A stretch of DNA of 64,000 bases from Streptomyces sp. NBC_01788 (GTDB lineage Bacteria; Actinomycetota; Actinomycetes; Streptomycetales; Streptomycetaceae): positions 4,526,001-4,590,000 of the forward strand of contig NZ_CP109090.1 in NCBI RefSeq assembly GCF_035917575.1, given 5' to 3'. The translations under genes were made by a program, and so were the position numbers. The notes under the pieces are model-generated. The model worked only from the letters and a program-made list of their open reading frames with translations. It searched no databases and was not told where the DNA came from. Below are positions 41,118-49,818 of this stretch, in pieces; within the stretch, counting starts at the first letter, position 1, and the number at the start of each line of letters is the position of its first letter.

Positions 41118-42317
41118 GTGACCGAGAAGGCCGACCTTCAGTCCGTGCTCGACCGTGCCGCCGCGGGCGGACGGATCACCCCCGAGGAAGCGCTCGAACT
41201 CTACCGCCACGCGCCGCTGCACGCGCTGGGCGCCGCCGCCGACGCCGTGCGCCGCCGCAAGTACGCGGGCACCGAGCACATCGCGACGTACATCATCGAG
41301 CGCAACATCAACTACACGAACGTGTGCGTCACCGCGTGCAGGTTCTGCGCCTTCTACGCCGCCCCCAAGGACACCGACAAGGGGTGGACCCGCGACCTCG
41401 ACGACATCCTGCGGCGCTGCGCCGAGACCGTCGAACTCGGCGGCACGCAGATCATGTTCCAGGGCGGCCACCACCCGGACTACGGCGTCGAGTACTACGA
41501 GAAGCACTTCAGCGCCATCAAGAAGGCCTTCCCGCAGCTCGTGATCCACTCGCTGGGCGCCTCCGAGGTGGAGCACATGGCGCGGATCTCGGGCGTCTCG
41601 GTGGAGGAGGCCATCACGCGCATCCACGAGGCCGGCCTGGACTCCTTCGCCGGCGCCGGCGCCGAACTGCTGCCGGAGCGGCCGCGCAAGGCCATCGCCC
41701 CGCTGAAGGAGTCCGGGGAGCGCTGGCTGGAGATCATGGAGACCGCGCACCGGCTGGGCGTGGAGTCCACCTCCACGATGCTCATGGGCACCGGTGAGAC
41801 GAACGCCGAGCGGATCGAGCACCTGCGGATGATCCGCGACGTGCAGGACCGCACCGGCGGCTTCCGGGCGTTCATCCCGTACACCTACCAGCCGGAGAAC
41901 AACCACCTGAAGGGCCGTACGCAGGCCACTCTCTTCGAGTACCTGCGGATGATCGCGATCGCGCGCCTCTTCCTCGACAACGTGATGCACATCCAGGGCT
42001 CCTGGCTGACCACGGGCAAGGAGGTCGGCCAGCTCACCCTGCACTACGGCGCCGACGACCTGGGCTCGATCATGCTCGAGGAGAACGTCGTGTCGTCGGC
42101 CGGCGCCAAGCACCGGTCCAACCGGATGGAGATCATCGAGCTCATCCGGAAGGCGGGACGGGTTCCGGCGCAGCGGGCGACGACGTACGAGCACCTCGTC
42201 GTCCACGACGACCCGGCGAACGACCCGGTCGACGACCGCGTGATGTCCCACATCTCGTCGACGGCGATCGCGGGCGGGACGGCCCACCCCGAGCTGAAGC
42301 TGCTCACCTCCAACTGA
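41118..42317 (+). CDS. mqnC: Cyclic dehypoxanthinyl futalosine synthase MqnC
   Basis: MqnC is a radical-SAM enzyme that converts dehypoxanthinyl futalosine to its cyclic form, a carbon-carbon bond-forming step of the futalosine menaquinone route. The 399-residue product has the iron-sulphur motif C-x3-C-x2-C in VCVTACRFCAFYAAP. Flanking conserved segments are ERNINYTNVCVTACRFC, TQIMFQGGHHPDYGVEYYE and RAFIPYTYQPENNHLKG. The start is the GTG at 41118 with AAAGGGACG upstream. A close in-frame ATG at 41100 lacks a proper site. mqnA is about 36 kb upstream and menG about 1.7 kb downstream. Confidence 0.95.
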   Translation: MTEKADLQSVLDRAAAGGRITPEEALELYRHAPLHALGAAADAVRRRKYAGTEHIATYIIERNINYTNVCVTACRFCAFYAAPKDTDKGWTRDLDDILRRCAETVELGGTQIMFQGGHHPDYGVEYYEKHFSAIKKAFPQLVIHSLGASEVEHMARISGVSVEEAITRIHEAGLDSFAGAGAELLPERPRKAIAPLKESGERWLEIMETAHRLGVESTSTMLMGTGETNAERIEHLRMIRDVQDRTGGFRAFIPYTYQPENNHLKGRTQATLFEYLRMIAIARLFLDNVMHIQGSWLTTGKEVGQLTLHYGADDLGSIMLEENVVSSAGAKHRSNRMEIIELIRKAGRVPAQRATTYEHLVVHDDPANDPVDDRVMSHISSTAIAGGTAHPELKLLTSN

Positions 42318-42331
42318 CGTACGGGGTAAGG

Positions 42332-42778
42332 GTGCTGACGATTCACGCGGCGGACGCGGTCCGCGCCGGCCGGGACTCGGAACCGGTCGAGGGCGGTGCC
42401 GTCGCCGTCGAGGGTGCCCGGGTCGCGGCCGTGGGGACGCTCGCCGAGCTGGAGCGGCGGTTCCCGCACGCGCGTGTGCGGCGCTGGCCGGGCGTGCTCG
42501 GGCCGGGGCGCGTGCACGAGGGGCCGCTGCCCGACGCGCCGAGTCCGCGCGAGCGGGTCCACGAGGTCCTCAAGCTCGGCGCGACGGCCGTGCTCGCCGG
42601 GCACGCCGACGCGCCCGGACTGCGGGAGGCGGCCGCCCGGAACGACGTCGCCGTCCTTGCCGGGCCCCGGCCCGCGGCGGTGGTGGAGGGCGGCCGGGCC
42701 GACCTCGCCGTCTTCGACGACTCCGGCGCCTGCCTCGCCACGGTGTGCGCGGGCCGCCTCGTGCACCGCAGACGCTGA
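42332..42778 (+). CDS. Amidohydrolase-like protein lacking the metal-binding core
   Basis: This 148-residue protein has the small beta-sandwich part of imidazolonepropionase-like amidohydrolases: LTIHAADAVRAGRDSEPVEG, then VAVEGARVAAVGTLAELERRFP at the N-terminus, and EGGRADLAVFDDSG at the C-terminus. The metal-binding HxH barrel between these is reduced to about 60 residues. It is therefore probably not an active hydrolase. It follows mqnC by 14 bp and is likely co-transcribed. In other bacteria a full amidohydrolase (aminofutalosine deaminase) works in menaquinone synthesis, so a relic or structural role beside mqnC is conceivable but unproven. Confidence 0.7.
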   Translation: MLTIHAADAVRAGRDSEPVEGGAVAVEGARVAAVGTLAELERRFPHARVRRWPGVLGPGRVHEGPLPDAPSPRERVHEVLKLGATAVLAGHADAPGLREAAARNDVAVLAGPRPAAVVEGGRADLAVFDDSGACLATVCAGRLVHRRR

Positions 42779-42834
42779 AATCTCCGGGATCCCCGGGTAC
42801 TCGGGACCTCAGCCCCCCAGGCCCCCAGCCCCCC

Positions 42835-43830
42835 TCACCCACCCAACACCCGGGCGAACGCCCCCGGCTTCTGCTTCACCCCGCTGCAGTCCGTCGCCGC
42901 GTCGTCCCGGGACGGGACGTCCTTCTCGCACTGGCGGTCGCGGAAGGTGGACCACATCGAGACCCAGGCGATCCGCTTCTCCTCCGCGAAGGAGCGCACC
43001 CGGGCCGCGTCCGCGAGGGTGAACGTCTCGCCGGCGATGTCGTTGGCGCCGATCATCGGGGTGAGCGCCATGCCCTCCCAGGCGCCGGCGTCCGAGAGGC
43101 CGAAGACCTTCTTCAACTGGGTGTGGGTGGCCTTCGCGGCGGCGAGGGCGTAGGCACCCATGTCGCCGGTGTAGGACTCGGCGTAGTTCATCGTCATGAG
43201 GTTGACGGTCGAGACCTGGACGTCGTGCTCGTTCGCGGACTCCAGCAGGGCCAGGCCGTGGGCGCCCAGCCCGGACGGCATGACGGGCAGCGTGAAGGAC
43301 ACCTCCAGACCGGGCCGCCGCTTCTGCAGCAGGGCGATCGCCCGGGAACGCAGGTCGACGGAGGCGGAGTCGGTCAGCGTACGGCCCTCGACGTCGAAGT
43401 CGGCCCGGGTCGAACCCGCCGCGTCCAGAGCCTTCCCGTACGCGTCCGCCAGCGCGGACGCGTTCTCACAGGTCGTCGCCAACTCCTTGCCGTGGGCCCC
43501 GCCGAAGGAGACGCGCACCGTGACGCCCGACTTCCTCAGTTTCCCGATCCGGGACGTCACCTCGGGGTCGTCCAGCCCCATCATGCCGTCCCACTCCGGA
43601 GCGCAGCCGCTGCCGCCGGAGATGACGAAGGCGAGGTTGTACGTCGCGGGCGAGCCCGCCGAGTCGGTGCCCGAAGCCGTAGTGGCGCTCACGTAAGGGG
43701 CGTACGAGGTGCTGGGGCGGCCCGCCTTGTGGGCCGCGTCGGAGGTGCCGTCGGACATCGGGGAGCAGCCCGTGGCGGCCAGGGCGACCAGGCAGGCGAG
43801 CCCGGCCACCGGCGTCAGGAAACTCCTCAT
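42835..43830 (-). CDS. Secreted GH18-type (chitinase-like) lipoprotein
   Basis: This 331-residue protein begins MRSFLTPVAGLACLVALAATG with a lipobox cysteine next. The mature part has the GH18 TIM-barrel landmarks: VTVRVSFGGAHGKELATTC and ADFDVEGRTL, in which the catalytic pattern D-x-D-x-E of GH18 is present as DFDVE. Later it has NLMTMNYAE, KKVFGLSDAGAWEGMALTPMIG and IAWVSMWSTFRD. GH18 enzymes hydrolyse chitin-like polymers. The bimodular SGG and DxDxE motifs support activity, but the substrate is unproven. The gene is convergent with the mqnC operon. Confidence 0.8.
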   Translation of the reverse strand: MRSFLTPVAGLACLVALAATGCSPMSDGTSDAAHKAGRPSTSYAPYVSATTASGTDSAGSPATYNLAFVISGGSGCAPEWDGMMGLDDPEVTSRIGKLRKSGVTVRVSFGGAHGKELATTCENASALADAYGKALDAAGSTRADFDVEGRTLTDSASVDLRSRAIALLQKRRPGLEVSFTLPVMPSGLGAHGLALLESANEHDVQVSTVNLMTMNYAESYTGDMGAYALAAAKATHTQLKKVFGLSDAGAWEGMALTPMIGANDIAGETFTLADAARVRSFAEEKRIAWVSMWSTFRDRQCEKDVPSRDDAATDCSGVKQKPGAFARVLGG

Positions 43831-43988
43831 TGCGCATGCACCAGCTCTCGTGATGTCCGTCCATGGATCCCAGCACAGCGAGGTCCCGGTCCGGAGAGAG
43901 CCTGTCTCCGGACCGGGAACCGCCTTCCGAGCCTGCCATTGAAAGCCGTGCCGCCGGGGCACTTCCGCCAAGCGCCACCCCCGCCTGC

Positions 43989-43994
43989 CACAAT
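43989..43994 (+). promoter_or_regulatory. Candidate -10 element for leaderless menG
   Basis: CACAAT ends 6 nt before the GTG start of menG, and no ribosome-binding sequence intervenes. The geometry is the same as at mqnA and the SseB-like gene. Confidence 0.4.
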
Positions 43995-44000
43995 GGGCCG

Positions 44001-44693
44001 GTGACCCGCGCATCCCTGGAGAAGCAGCCGCACGACGTCGCCTCGATGTTCGACGACGTGGCGGAACGGTACGACCTGACCAACGACGTGCTGTCCCTGG
44101 GGCAGGACCGGCGGTGGCGGAAGGAGGTCGCCAGGGCGGTCGACGCCCGTCCGGCGCAGAAGATCCTCGATCTCGCCGCCGGGACGGCCACCTCCTCGCT
44201 GCCCTTCACCCGCGCCGGCGCCTACGTCGTCCCCTGCGACTTCTCGCTCGGGATGCTGCGGGTCGGCAAGCGGCGGCACGCCTGGCTGCCGTTCACCGCG
44301 GGCGACGCGACGCGGCTGCCGTTCAAGGACGACACCTTCGACGCCGTCACCATCTCCTTCGGGCTGCGCAACGTGCAGGACACCGAGACGGCCCTGCGGG
44401 AGATGTACCGGGTGACCCGGCCCGGCGGCCGGGTGGTCATCTGCGAGTTCTCCCACCCCACCTGGGCGCCGTTCCGCACGGTCTACACCGAGTACCTGAT
44501 GCGGGCCCTGCCGCCCGTGGCGCGCGCGGTGTCCTCCAACCCGGACGCGTACGTGTACCTCGCCGAGTCCATCCGGGCCTGGCCCGACCAGCCCGGGCTG
44601 GCCGGGCTGCTGCGCACGGCGGGCTGGTCGAAGGTGGCCTGGCGCAACCTCAGCGGCGGGATCGTGTCCCTGCACCGGGGGTTCAAGGACTGA
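44001..44693 (+). CDS. menG: Demethylmenaquinone methyltransferase MenG/UbiE
   Basis: This SAM-dependent methyltransferase adds the C-methyl group to demethylmenaquinone, the last step of menaquinone synthesis. The 230-residue product has the family start [21 protein letters not shown] and the SAM-binding motif [15 protein letters not shown]. The UbiE signatures [13 protein letters not shown] and [15 protein letters not shown] follow. The GTG at 44001 is the natural start, as it opens the conserved [20 protein letters not shown]. The gene has no visible ribosome-binding site. It lies between mqnC and the isoprenoid-tail reductase gene, within 5 kb of nuo. Confidence 0.95.
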   Translation: MTRASLEKQPHDVASMFDDVAERYDLTNDVLSLGQDRRWRKEVARAVDARPAQKILDLAAGTATSSLPFTRAGAYVVPCDFSLGMLRVGKRRHAWLPFTAGDATRLPFKDDTFDAVTISFGLRNVQDTETALREMYRVTRPGGRVVICEFSHPTWAPFRTVYTEYLMRALPPVARAVSSNPDAYVYLAESIRAWPDQPGLAGLLRTAGWSKVAWRNLSGGIVSLHRGFKD

Positions 44694-44757
44694 CTCCGGG
44701 ACCGGGGTTCAAGGACTGACGGCCGCGACCGGGGGCCAAGGACCGACGACTGCTGGG
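44674..44757 (+). repeat. 27-bp tandem repeat across the menG stop codon
   Basis: The last codons and stop of menG (ACCGGGGGTTCAAGGACTGA) are repeated with changes at 44701 and again in degenerate form at 44728, giving three units of about 27 bp. The repeat duplicates the stop-codon region without altering the protein. Confidence 0.75.
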
Positions 44758-44761
44758 ACCG

Positions 44762-45106
44762 TCACACGGGGCTGGCCGCGTACGGATCACCTGGTTCGTC
44801 GAGTTCGCGCTGAAGGCCGCCCGTGGGCGGCCGCGGGACGCGCGGCTCGCGGACGCCTCCGCCTCCCTCGCCCGCGCCGAAGTCGAACCACACGTACACC
44901 ATGGAGTCCCGCGGCACCTCGGCGCCGGGCTGCGGGTACTGGCGGACGACGTGGTCGACGAACGTGAGATGGAAGTCCGGGCGGTCCGGCGCGTTGAGGA
45001 ACAGGCCCTGGGCCCGGGCGGTCTCGCGTGCGTCCACGGCCATCAGTCCGACCAGGCGCGGCACGCGCACTTCGGGTGTCTTGGGTGTCATGTACACAGA
45101 CGTCAC
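44762..45106 (-). CDS. PASTA-domain protein
   Basis: This 114-residue protein has one PASTA-like domain: RVPRLVGLMAVDARETARAQ, then FVDHVVRQYPQPGAEVPRDSMVYVWFD. PASTA domains bind muropeptides or beta-lactams in cell-wall proteins, but this protein has no signal peptide or membrane helix. The start is the GTG at 45106, with an ATG at 45091 also possible. It is convergent with menG. Its function is unknown. Confidence 0.75.
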   Translation of the reverse strand: MTSVYMTPKTPEVRVPRLVGLMAVDARETARAQGLFLNAPDRPDFHLTFVDHVVRQYPQPGAEVPRDSMVYVWFDFGAGEGGGGVREPRVPRPPTGGLQRELDEPGDPYAASPV

Positions 45107-45203
45107 CCCCAGCGGTACTGGCAGGGTAACCGGCCAGGGGTGTCACCCGGAAGCGTCAAGTATCTTTCTGTGACAGTCGATTACGAACTGTAGTCGGTAG
45201 CGA

Positions 45204-45710
45204 TCAGAGCTCCAGCCGATAGCAGTGCCCCTGCCGCTCCGACACCGGCGTCACGAAGGTCTGCGCCAGACGCATGCCGAGGCGCTCGGTGACCGCGATG
45301 GACCGCTTGTTGCGCGCGTCGACCATCGCCACCACGCTCGTCAGGCCGGCCCCCCGCAGCCGCTCCAGGGTCATTTGGGCGGCCGCCGTGACGTATCCGC
45401 GGCCCCAGTGCTCGCGCGAGAGCCGCCAGCCGATCTCGATCTCGCCCGTGGGGCCCCAGTCCCGCTCCCACGGCTGGGCGCCGGTGAAGCCGATGACCCG
45501 GCCGGTCTCGTCGAGCATCGTCCACAGGCAGAAGCCGCGCTCGGCGTCGTGCCGCCGCTGACGGGCGGTGAGTTCCTCGTAGACGGACAGCTCCGCCGGT
45601 CTGCCGCCGTGGAACTCCATGACGTCCGGGTCGGCGAAGATCTGGTGCCAGGCGACGGCGTCCTCATCGGTGGGGACGCGCAGGCGTACGACGGGGAGAG
45701 CTCGGTTCAC
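45204..45710 (-). CDS. GNAT-family acetyltransferase (RimJ/RimL-like)
   Basis: This 168-residue protein begins at the GTG at 45710. It has the RimJ-type pattern: RLRVPTDEDAVAWHQIFAD, then IGFTGAQPWERDWGPTGEIEIGW, the acetyl-CoA loop EHWGRGYVTAAAQMTLERL, and NKRSIAVTERLGMRLAQTF. The R-x-x-G-x-A/G loop is present as HWGRGYVTAA. Such enzymes acetylate protein N-termini or small amines. It is divergent from the flavoprotein gene at 45810. Confidence 0.88.
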   Translation of the reverse strand: MNRALPVVRLRVPTDEDAVAWHQIFADPDVMEFHGGRPAELSVYEELTARQRRHDAERGFCLWTMLDETGRVIGFTGAQPWERDWGPTGEIEIGWRLSREHWGRGYVTAAAQMTLERLRGAGLTSVVAMVDARNKRSIAVTERLGMRLAQTFVTPVSERQGHCYRLEL

Positions 45711-45809
45711 GGGGCAGCCCTTCAGCCGGGTGATCAATTCTGCTGCATAGACTGCCCATGTCCAGTGCCGGTCGGCACGCAGAATTCCGAACCTTGGGGA
45801 GATCCCGCT

Positions 45810-47099
45810 GTGACCGTGACTGAGCCCCTCTCCGAGAACACCGCAGATGTGATCGTCGTGGGCGCGGGGCCGGCCGGGTCCACCACCGCGTATCACCTCG
45901 CCCGGGCCGGACTCGACGTACTCCTGCTGGAGAAGACCGAGTTCCCGCGGGAGAAGGTCTGCGGCGACGGCCTCACCCCACGCGCCGTCAAACAGCTCGT
46001 CGCGATGGGCATCGACATCTCCGAGGAGGCCGGCTGGCTGCGCAACAAGGGCCTGCGGATCGTCGGCGGAGGCGTCCGCCTCCAGCTCGACTGGCCCGAC
46101 CTCGCCTCCTTCCCCGACTACGGACTCGTGCGCAAGCGCGACGACTTCGACGAGCAGCTCGCCCGGCAGGCGCAGAAGGCGGGTGCCCGGCTGTTCGAGC
46201 GCTGCAACGTGTCCGCGCCCCTCGTGGACGACCGCACCGGCCGCATCACCGGGGTCAGGGCCAAGCTGGGCGAGGAGAAGCGCGAGGTCACCTTCCACGC
46301 GCCGCTCGTCGTCGCCGCCGACGGCAACTCCACCCGGCTGTCCCTGGCGATGGGCCTGCACCGCCGTGAGGACCGCCCGATGGGCGTCGCGGTGCGCACC
46401 TACTTCACCAGCCCGCGCCACGACGACGACTACCTGGAGTCCTGGCTGGAGCTGTGGGACCGGCGCGGCCCCCAGGACCGGCTGCTGCCCGGCTACGGCT
46501 GGATCTTCGGCATGGGCGACGGCACCTCCAACGTCGGCCTGGGCGTGCTCAACACCTCCGAGTCCTTCAAGGAGCTGGACTGGCGCGAGGTGCTCAAGGC
46601 CTGGTGCGCGTCGATGCCCGAGGACTGGGGCTACACCCCGGACAACATGACCGGCCCGATCCGCGGCGCGGCCCTGCCCATGGCCTTCAACCGGCAGCCC
46701 CACTACACGCGGGGCCTGCTGCTCGTCGGCGACGCGGGCGGCCTGGTCAACCCCTTCAACGGCGAGGGCATCGCCTATGCGATGGAGTCCGGTCAGCTCG
46801 CCGCCGACGTCATCGTCCAGGCTCACTCCCGGGCCACCCCGGCGCAGCGCGAACTCGCCCTGCGGCGCTACCCGCGCGTCCTGAAGGACACCTACGGCGG
46901 CTACTACACGCTGGGCCGCGCCTTCGTGAAGCTCATCGGCAACCCGAAGGTCATGCAGATCGCCGCCCAGCGCGGGCTGACCCACCCGGTGCTGATGAAG
47001 TTCACCCTCAAGCTCCTGGCCAACCTCACCGACCCGACGGGCGGCGACGCGATGGACCGCATCATCAACGGCCTGAGCAAGGTGGCTCCGAAGGCCTGA
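45810..47099 (+). CDS. Geranylgeranyl-reductase-family flavoprotein (probable menaquinone tail reductase)
   Basis: This 429-residue FAD enzyme has the nucleotide-binding fold DVIVVGAGPAGSTTAYHLAR, the conserved EFPREKVCGDGLTPRAVKQL and the second FAD motif GLLLVGDAGGLVNPFNGEGI. These define the GGR family, which includes the MenJ enzyme that saturates an isoprene unit of menaquinone. Its position between menG and nuo supports a role in reducing the menaquinone side chain, since Streptomyces make partly hydrogenated MK-9. The GTG at 45810 has GGGGAGA 8 nt upstream. A terminator follows at 47119-47146. Confidence 0.88.
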   Translation: MTVTEPLSENTADVIVVGAGPAGSTTAYHLARAGLDVLLLEKTEFPREKVCGDGLTPRAVKQLVAMGIDISEEAGWLRNKGLRIVGGGVRLQLDWPDLASFPDYGLVRKRDDFDEQLARQAQKAGARLFERCNVSAPLVDDRTGRITGVRAKLGEEKREVTFHAPLVVAADGNSTRLSLAMGLHRREDRPMGVAVRTYFTSPRHDDDYLESWLELWDRRGPQDRLLPGYGWIFGMGDGTSNVGLGVLNTSESFKELDWREVLKAWCASMPEDWGYTPDNMTGPIRGAALPMAFNRQPHYTRGLLLVGDAGGLVNPFNGEGIAYAMESGQLAADVIVQAHSRATPAQRELALRRYPRVLKDTYGGYYTLGRAFVKLIGNPKVMQIAAQRGLTHPVLMKFTLKLLANLTDPTGGDAMDRIINGLSKVAPKA

Positions 47100-47118
47100 G
47101 CGGACGAGGGACGACAGC

Positions 47119-47146
47119 GGGGCCGGCTCGGTCACGAGCCGGCCCC
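47119..47146 (+). terminator. Hairpin terminator after the flavoprotein gene
   Basis: GGGGCCGGCTCG (47119-47130) and CGAGCCGGCCCC (47135-47146) form a perfect 12-bp stem with a GTCA loop, 20 bp after the stop codon. Confidence 0.88.
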
Positions 47147-47189
47147 AGCCATGTCACAGGGGGTTGAAGCGGGCGAAACGGGAAAGCCG

Positions 47190-47224
47190 GAAGGGCCGCT
47201 GCCCCCGAGCGGCTGCGGCCCTTC
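47190..47224 (-). terminator. Hairpin terminator after the NlpC/P60 gene
   Basis: GAAGGGCCGC (47190-47199) and GCGGCCCTTC (47215-47224) form a perfect 10-bp stem about 28 bp after the leftward NlpC/P60 stop codon. It is separate from the rightward terminator at 47119-47146. Confidence 0.8.
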
Positions 47225-47251
47225 AGTCCATACGGCTGCGCGCGGGCGTCC

Positions 47252-48115
47252 TCAGAGCACCCGGACCGCGCCGGACGGCGGGTCGTAGGACAGCGGACGC
47301 TCGACGACGCCCGTGGACGGGTTCTGCGCACCGACGAACATACCGTTACCGACGTAGACACCCACGTGGTACGCGCTGCCCGCGCCGCCCCAGTAGAGGA
47401 TGTCGCCCGGCTGGAGGTTGGACAGCGACACCTGGGTGCCGGCGGTCGACTGGTCCTGGGAGACCCGCGGCAGGCTGATGCCGACCTGCTTGAAGGCCGT
47501 CTGCACCAGGCCGGAGCAGTCGAAGGCGGACGGGCCGGTGGCGCCGGAGACGTAGGCCTTGCCGACCTGGGCCTTGACGAACGAGACCACCGCCGCGGCC
47601 GAACCGGTCGCCGTGGACACGCTCGCGGAGGTGGAGCCGACGCTCGCCGTGGCGCTGAGAGTCGGCCGCTCGGTCGTGCGGGAGGCACGGTCGGCGGCGG
47701 CCTGGCGGGCGGCCTCGGCGGCCTTCTTGCGGGCGGCCTCGGCCTTCTTGCGGGCCTCCGCCTTCTTCTTGGCGTCGGCAAGGTCCGCCTTGGCCTGCTT
47801 CGCGGCGTTTGCGGCGGCCGCGTCGCGCTCGGCGCTCAGGCGGTAGTTGGCGGCCGCCTGTTCCGTCGCGTCCGCCGACTGGGCCACCTGAGCGGCCAGG
47901 TCGGAGGTCAGGGTGGGCAGTTCGAGGGTCTGGGTCACCGGCTCGGCGGCGTTCGCCGACGAGGCGGACGTGCCGGCCACTGCCAGGGTGCCGAGGACGC
48001 CGCCGGCAACTCCGGCCCGCATCGTGACTCTCGACGCGCTACGGCGGGGCTTCCGGTGGCTGCGTATGTGAGCGGTGTGGGACATGGGAACAACCGGTAC
48101 CAGGGGCTCCTTCAT
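47252..48115 (-). CDS. Secreted NlpC/P60 cell-wall hydrolase (RipA-like)
   Basis: This protein is 287 residues long if started at the ATG at 48115; an ATG at 48085 also fits. It has a signal segment ending in GTSASSANAA. A long Ala/Lys/Arg coiled-coil linker (about 75-150: AKKKAEARKKAEAARKKAAE) follows, and then the NlpC/P60 domain. The catalytic cysteine is in SAFDCSGLVQ and the histidine in GSAYHVGVYVG. The enzyme would cleave peptide stems of peptidoglycan outside the membrane. The 774-bp region before nuo holds its promoter; no ydaO-type c-di-AMP riboswitch was recognised there. Confidence 0.9.
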   Translation of the reverse strand: MKEPLVPVVPMSHTAHIRSHRKPRRSASRVTMRAGVAGGVLGTLAVAGTSASSANAAEPVTQTLELPTLTSDLAAQVAQSADATEQAAANYRLSAERDAAAANAAKQAKADLADAKKKAEARKKAEAARKKAAEAARQAAADRASRTTERPTLSATASVGSTSASVSTATGSAAAVVSFVKAQVGKAYVSGATGPSAFDCSGLVQTAFKQVGISLPRVSQDQSTAGTQVSLSNLQPGDILYWGGAGSAYHVGVYVGNGMFVGAQNPSTGVVERPLSYDPPSGAVRVL

Positions 48116-48767
48116 ATCTTCAAGAAACGTGTGCTGCGCCACATTTGCTCAATGAGGCCGCCAAATCCCATGTCCGAGGTTCCTTATTGACGCCGTAACG
48201 GACATTGCGGGCGGACGTGATCATGCCTTTGATCATGGTCTTTCGCCGTTACGCCCGAATTGCTCTCGACCTACCATCCGTGTGGATCGTTGGCCAAGCC
48301 CCGCTCTCAGACTCCTCTCATGAACGTGACGGAGGTCACGGAGTGATCACCGTCCGGCGGGGTTCGCGCCCAGACTGACTCACCGGTCCCATTTGTCACT
48401 TGAGTCCCATTGGTGAAACTGCGCCCGAGCGGCCTCCTGATTCACGCCGCCCGCTTGTGAACGGGTGAACGTGTCCACATCTCGCGTCGCCGTCCCTCTG
48501 ATGTGTGAAAAGCAGGCCCATATCAAAGGCTTGACACAGTTCGCCACTTTGCGTCGGGCGCTGGGCATCTGATAGTGAACACCCCCTCCGACCTGCAAAT
48601 ACGAGGTAAAATGTGACCAGTAGTGATCACACAGGTGCTTCGCGTGCGAAGATCACCGCTCATCCGACTTGATGATCGTTCGTCAGGTGGTGGAGATCAC
48701 AAAGCTCATGCAATACCCCGTGTCGCAGATCACAGAGCGTCGGGCATAAGATGCGAGGCAGTTGGGC
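48116..48767. other. Divergent spacer between NlpC/P60 and nuo, no gene seen
   Basis: About 650 bp hold no credible gene. GTGATCAC-like palindromic motifs occur near 48342 and 48620 (AGTGATCACAC), and further GATCACA half-sites lie near 48695 and 48729. These may be regulator-binding sites. A TTGACA at 48532 has no matching -10 element. The region is less GC-rich than its surroundings, as expected for a large regulatory spacer. Confidence 0.45.
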
Positions 48768-48785
48768 TTGTGACCTGCTTCACAT
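48768..48785. promoter_or_regulatory. Rex operator upstream of nuoA
   Basis: The 18-bp sequence TTGTGACCTGCTTCACAT matches the Rex consensus TTGTGAAN4TTCACAA at 12 of the 14 defined positions. Rex is the NADH/NAD+-sensing repressor of actinobacterial respiratory genes, and nuo is an established Rex target in Streptomyces coelicolor. The site lies about 104 bp upstream of the nuoA start, where it could cover the promoter. Confidence 0.65.
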
Positions 48786-48888
48786 GTTCTCGATCTTGGC
48801 TGGACGAGCCGGGAAACGGGGGCCACGTGGGGCAGCAGCGGCCCACTGACCGCCAGCAGTCAGTGCCGACTGAGAGGAGCGAGGAGCG

Positions 48889-49248
48889 GTGAACGCGTAT
48901 GCGCCCATCCTCGTACTGGGAGCCCTCGGGGCAGGCTTTGCGATCTTCTCCGTGGTCATGGCCACGCTGATCGGACCGAAGCGGTACAACCGCGCCAAAC
49001 TCGAGGCCTACGAGTGCGGAATCGAGCCGACCCCCACGCCGGCCGGCGGCGGGCGCTTCCCCATCAAGTACTACCTGACGGCGATGCTCTTCATCGTCTT
49101 CGACATCGAGATCGTCTTCCTCTACCCATGGGCCGTCAGCTTCGACGCCCTGGGTGTATTCGGGCTCGTGGAGATGCTGCTCTTCGTGCTCACGGTCTTC
49201 GTCGCGTACGCGTACGTATGGCGGCGCGGCGGCCTGGAATGGGACTGA
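48889..49248 (+). CDS. nuoA: NADH-quinone oxidoreductase subunit A
   Basis: NuoA is a three-helix membrane subunit of complex I at the quinone-site/proton-module junction. The 119-residue product has KLEAYECGIEPT with the conserved E-C-G motif, helices near 5-28, 62-82 and 90-112, and FDIEIVFLYPWAV between them. The GTG at 48889 has GAGGAG 4 nt upstream. It opens the 14-gene nuo operon. Confidence 0.97.
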   Translation: MNAYAPILVLGALGAGFAIFSVVMATLIGPKRYNRAKLEAYECGIEPTPTPAGGGRFPIKYYLTAMLFIVFDIEIVFLYPWAVSFDALGVFGLVEMLLFVLTVFVAYAYVWRRGGLEWD

Positions 49249-49263
49249 GGGGCCTTTAACGAC

Positions 49264-49814
<551 letters not shown>

Positions 49815-49818
<4 letters not shown>

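Noticed and set aside
48532..48575. A nuo promoter using TTGACA at 48532
   Set aside because: No -10-like hexamer occurs at 16-19 bp, and the site is more than 300 bp from nuoA.
48116..48767. A possible c-di-AMP (ydaO) riboswitch before the NlpC/P60 gene
   Set aside because: Some actinobacterial cell-wall hydrolase genes carry one, but none of its conserved blocks could be found on the minus strand here.
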